From Gammaproteobacteria bacterium (lineage in GTDB: Bacteria > Pseudomonadota > Gammaproteobacteria > Pseudomonadales > Pseudohongiellaceae): a stretch of DNA of 9,338 nt. This document shows, one piece after another, positions 6,747 through 9,338 of this stretch. The first letter of the stretch is position 1, and each line of letters begins with the position of its first letter. The position numbers and the translations under genes are program-made. Below the pieces are notes generated by a model that made no database searches, was not told where the DNA came from, and saw only the letters and a program-made list of their open reading frames with translations. Location: positions 1-9,338 of the forward strand of contig PWQG01000237.1 of assembly GCA_003556835.1 (NCBI GenBank), written 5' to 3'.

Positions 6747-7502
6747 TTACCAGTCCATCAGTGAACGCAGCAGCGGAATCGTGACACGTCGCCCGGTTTC
6801 CAGGGAATGCAGATCCAGGCGATCGAGCAGGGTCAGCAGGTCCTGCATGCTGCGTGTGCTGCGCGCCATCAGATAACGCAGCACCTCCGGTGACAACTCG
6901 AATCCGCGAGCCCGGGCCCGCATTTTCAGGGCCGCCATCTTGTCCTCGTCATCGAGTGCCTGCAGGCGGAACACCGCCGCCGATTGCAGGCGCGAGGCCA
7001 GATCCGGCAGAGCGACGGCCAGTTCCCGGGGACTGCAGGAGGCACTGACCAGCAGCAGACTGCCACTCTCCGCCATGCGATTGTAGAGCGAGAACAAGGC
7101 CCGCTCCCATTCGTCCCGCCCCGCCAGGGCATCCACATCATCCAGGCAGAGTACCGGCAGGGTTTCCAGGCCTTCGAGCATGTCCGGCTGCCACTGATCG
7201 AGCTCCGCCAGCGGCAGATACAGGGCAGGCAGCTTCAGTGCATCGGCTTCATGGCACAGGGCCTGCAACAGGTGGGATCTGCCGGTGTCGGCAGCCGCAC
7301 TGATCCAGCAAAAATACTCCAGTATGGTGCCGGAACCGGATCGGCTTGTTGCCTGCGGTTCCGCCTGGGCCCGGAGCTGGGTCAGCAAATGGTCGATCAG
7401 CGCCCGGTTGGCCGCGCTGACATGATAATTCTCCAGCGTGGCATCCTGATCCAGGCGCAGTTGCAGCGGAATCTGGCGGGGCCGTTGCGCAGCGTCGTTC
7501 AT
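6747..7502 (-). CDS. hda: DnaA regulatory inactivator Hda
   Basis: Hda is an AAA+ DnaA homologue that, bound to the DNA-loaded sliding clamp, triggers ATP hydrolysis by DnaA and prevents re-initiation (RIDA). The 251-residue protein has a clamp-binding-like N-terminus (QIPLQLRL at 10-17; E. coli QLSLPL), Walker A (AAADTGRS, 69-76, then HLLQA), Walker B (VLCLDD, 117-122), a sensor 1 region (LLLVSASCSPREL), the box VII arginine-finger segment LPDLASRL with Arg171, and a sensor 2 region near Arg217. The ending TIPLLRSLMDW matches known Hda. Odd points are a Ser/Gly/Gln-rich insertion (about 44-59), which makes it longer than E. coli Hda (about 233-248 depending on the start), and Asp72 where Hda P-loops usually have glycine. 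Its start shares one base with the DUF2066 stop (TGATG) and no Shine-Dalgarno sequence is visible, so it is probably coupled. Confidence 0.93.
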   Translation of the reverse strand: MNDAAQRPRQIPLQLRLDQDATLENYHVSAANRALIDHLLTQLRAQAEPQATSRSGSGTILEYFCWISAAADTGRSHLLQALCHEADALKLPALYLPLAELDQWQPDMLEGLETLPVLCLDDVDALAGRDEWERALFSLYNRMAESGSLLLVSASCSPRELAVALPDLASRLQSAAVFRLQALDDEDKMAALKMRARARGFELSPEVLRYLMARSTRSMQDLLTLLDRLDLHSLETGRRVTIPLLRSLMDW

Positions 7503-8608
7503 CAGCGAGTCCAGCGGTAATGCAACAGACCGGCAGCCGGCGCGTCGTCGGAGGCCTCCACCGCCTCCAGATCCCGATCCAGGCTGATGAAATCCGCCAG
7601 GTGTCCGGCGCCCCCGGCCACGCGCACACGTAACTCGATCCGGTCGTGCTGCAGTCGTGCCACATGGGCCTGCTGCACAATCGACAGGCTTTCGATATAC
7701 TCCAGCAGGCCAGCATGGATTTCCAGATCACGCACGCCGTCCACGCGCAGCGTCACATCCTCTTCCCGCGCCAGGGTTTCGGCATCCAGGGCAAAATGCT
7801 GCGCCAGTTCCACCGTGACCCGATCCAACGGCCCATCCATGAACCCGGCGATATCCTCATCAAAATGATCGAAGCGCGATTCCTGGTCACGAAAAATGAA
7901 TTGCCAGAGGCCGGCGTATTCTCCCGGAGCGACTTCCAGCACGCGACCGGCAAGAATGCTGTCGGCGCCATAACGGGCACTGGCTTCACGCAGCCGCTCC
8001 GGGTCAAGGCGCCAGGCCTCATCCGCAGGCAGGGCACGTCGGTCCTGCAGGTCAAGAATGGGAACCAGCAAGGGGATGGCCCGCTCGCGGGAGAAACGTC
8101 GCAGCGCCACAATGGCCGGGTGATCACTGCCCGAACCCAGCACCTGGCGGTGCCCGCCCTCCTCCTCCACGACAAGCCATACCAGCACCGTGGGCCGGTT
8201 CCGGTCCCAGATCGGTATGCCTGCATCGCGCAGCAGGCTGTCGATCAAGTCACGGGCAAAGCGCACATCCAGGTACGCCTGTTGCACGCTGGTCGGCTGC
8301 CCCGGTGAAGCGATATCGAGCTCTTCCAGAGTCAATGGCCGCATACCGGTGCGGTAACTGACCTCCTCGACATAATCGGCCGCGCGGCCCAGCGCCGTGC
8401 GGATGCGACTGTCCTGCAGCGCTTCGCGTTGACCGCTGACTTTGACGATGACCTGCTCCAGGCCTTCCCGATAGGCCCGGTTACGTTCCTGCTGACTCTG
8501 GTCACTGACCGGAACCTCCTCCCGGTACAGCCCATCCACAGGCAGGGCCAGGGCCGGAAGGGCCCAGAGCAAGGATAACAATAGCGGTACTGCAAGGATC
8601 CGTTTCAT
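7502..8608 (-). CDS. DUF2066 family exported protein
   Basis: A 368-residue protein of the DUF2066 family, function unknown, found next to hda and purM in several gammaproteobacteria as I recall. It starts with a clear signal peptide: MKR, a hydrophobic run to about residue 18, and ALA at 19-21 as the likely signal peptidase I site, so the mature protein should be periplasmic or envelope-associated. The mature part contains LYREEVPVSDQSQQERNRAY, a family-typical opening, then VIVKVSGQREAL, RPTVLVWLVVEEEGG, and YGADSILAGRVLEV. No enzymatic motif is recognised. The start has almost no Shine-Dalgarno sequence and only 7 nt separate it from a possible -10, so the mRNA may be nearly leaderless. 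The stop shares its A with the hda ATG, forming a two-gene operon. Confidence 0.88.
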   Translation of the reverse strand: MKRILAVPLLLSLLWALPALALPVDGLYREEVPVSDQSQQERNRAYREGLEQVIVKVSGQREALQDSRIRTALGRAADYVEEVSYRTGMRPLTLEELDIASPGQPTSVQQAYLDVRFARDLIDSLLRDAGIPIWDRNRPTVLVWLVVEEEGGHRQVLGSGSDHPAIVALRRFSRERAIPLLVPILDLQDRRALPADEAWRLDPERLREASARYGADSILAGRVLEVAPGEYAGLWQFIFRDQESRFDHFDEDIAGFMDGPLDRVTVELAQHFALDAETLAREEDVTLRVDGVRDLEIHAGLLEYIESLSIVQQAHVARLQHDRIELRVRVAGGAGHLADFISLDRDLEAVEASDDAPAAGLLHYRWTR

Positions 8609-8615
8609 GGCCGCG

Positions 8616-8621
8616 ATAATA
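8616..8621 (-). promoter_or_regulatory. Candidate -10 element for DUF2066-hda
   Basis: The minus strand reads TATTAT, five of six bases of the -10 consensus, ending 7 nt before the DUF2066 ATG at 8608. No good -35 is visible; the best placed sequence is close to GTGTAA. If used, transcription would begin at or next to the start codon. The true promoter may lie further upstream in the shared divergent region. Confidence 0.35.
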
Positions 8622-8645
8622 CTCGATTCAGGCGCCTTTTACACG

Positions 8646-8674
8646 CTGACTGATGTCTTGCGGAATGCTAGAAT
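8646..8674 (+). promoter_or_regulatory. Candidate sigma70-type promoter of purM
   Basis: CTGACT (8646-8651, four of six -35 bases) and TAGAAT (8669-8674, five of six -10 bases) are 17 nt apart. Transcription would start near 8681, giving a leader of about 58 nt to the purM ATG at 8739. I looked for a PurR-type operator (ACGCAAACGTTTKCGT-like) across the divergent region and saw none. Confidence 0.55.
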
Positions 8675-8724
8675 GCGCGCTTTCAGGGCCCGGTTCACAT
8701 TCCGGGTATCACTTCCAGGCCGCA

Positions 8725-8738
8725 ATGGATTACCCGCT

Positions 8739-8742
<4 letters not shown>
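8725..8742 (+). CDS. Possible five-codon leader ORF overlapping the purM start
   Basis: ATG GAT TAC CCG CTA TGA encodes MDYPL, and its TGA (8740-8742) overlaps the purM ATG (8739-8741) as ATGA. The only Shine-Dalgarno-like bases nearby, AGG at 8717-8719, are 5 nt before this ATG but 19 nt before the purM ATG. The geometry therefore suits translation of the mini-ORF followed by re-initiation at purM. It could equally be chance; nothing proves that the peptide is made. Confidence 0.3.

Positions 8743-9338
<596 letters not shown>

Noticed and set aside
7646..8308. 220-codon open frame on the plus strand
   Set aside because: Antisense to the DUF2066 gene, which has a signal peptide and family-like sequence; the antisense translation has neither.
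8609..8738. PurR operator in the purM/DUF2066 divergent region
   Set aside because: No sequence close to the PurR palindrome was found on either strand by eye.

Overview
This 9.3 kb window is a GC-rich, tightly packed stretch of ordinary chromosome from a gammaproteobacterium. Protein sequences recalled from Pseudomonas and E. coli match nearly every gene well. The gene set and its rough order (aspS, proS, yihY, wrbA-like, DUF2069, hda, DUF2066, purM) resemble a neighbourhood I remember from Pseudomonas aeruginosa, with intervening genes missing here. The HU-like protein differs from Pseudomonas HU, and I suspect a Chromatiales/Ectothiorhodospiraceae-type organism, but the genus cannot be fixed from this sequence. 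I see no mobile element, CRISPR array, tRNA, rRNA, phage gene or foreign-looking island.

Layout: (1) 1-1985, minus strand: a small zinc-ribbon gene (FmdB family) followed by aspS, whose 3' end runs off the left edge. (2) 1986-2246: a divergent control region with a TATAAT -10 for the leftward genes and a clear -35/-10 pair for the rightward genes. (3) 2247-6738, plus strand: an apparent five-gene operon of an HU-like DNA-binding protein, proS, a YihY/BrkB membrane protein, a WrbA-type flavoprotein and a DUF2069 membrane protein. Its junctions are TAA directly followed by ATG, a 3-nt gap, and two ATGA overlaps, so translational coupling is likely throughout. (4) 6739-6746: an 8-nt convergent gap. 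(5) 6747-8608, minus strand: a DUF2066 exported protein and hda, sharing one base (TGATG). (6) 8609-8738: a second divergent control region. (7) 8739 to the right edge, plus strand: purM, cut by the window.

Functionally the window covers translation (AspRS, ProRS), nucleoid and replication control (HU-like protein, Hda), purine synthesis (PurM), quinone/redox chemistry (WrbA type) and envelope proteins of unknown role (YihY, DUF2069, DUF2066). I found no convincing new defence or mobile system. The most useful second looks are: an AspRS carrying the residues of a non-discriminating enzyme, which predicts Asn-tRNA formation by GatCAB; an unusual HU variant sitting directly in front of proS; a five-codon leader ORF whose stop overlaps the purM start; an Hda with an altered P-loop; and small palindromes in the fmdB-aspS leader and spacer.
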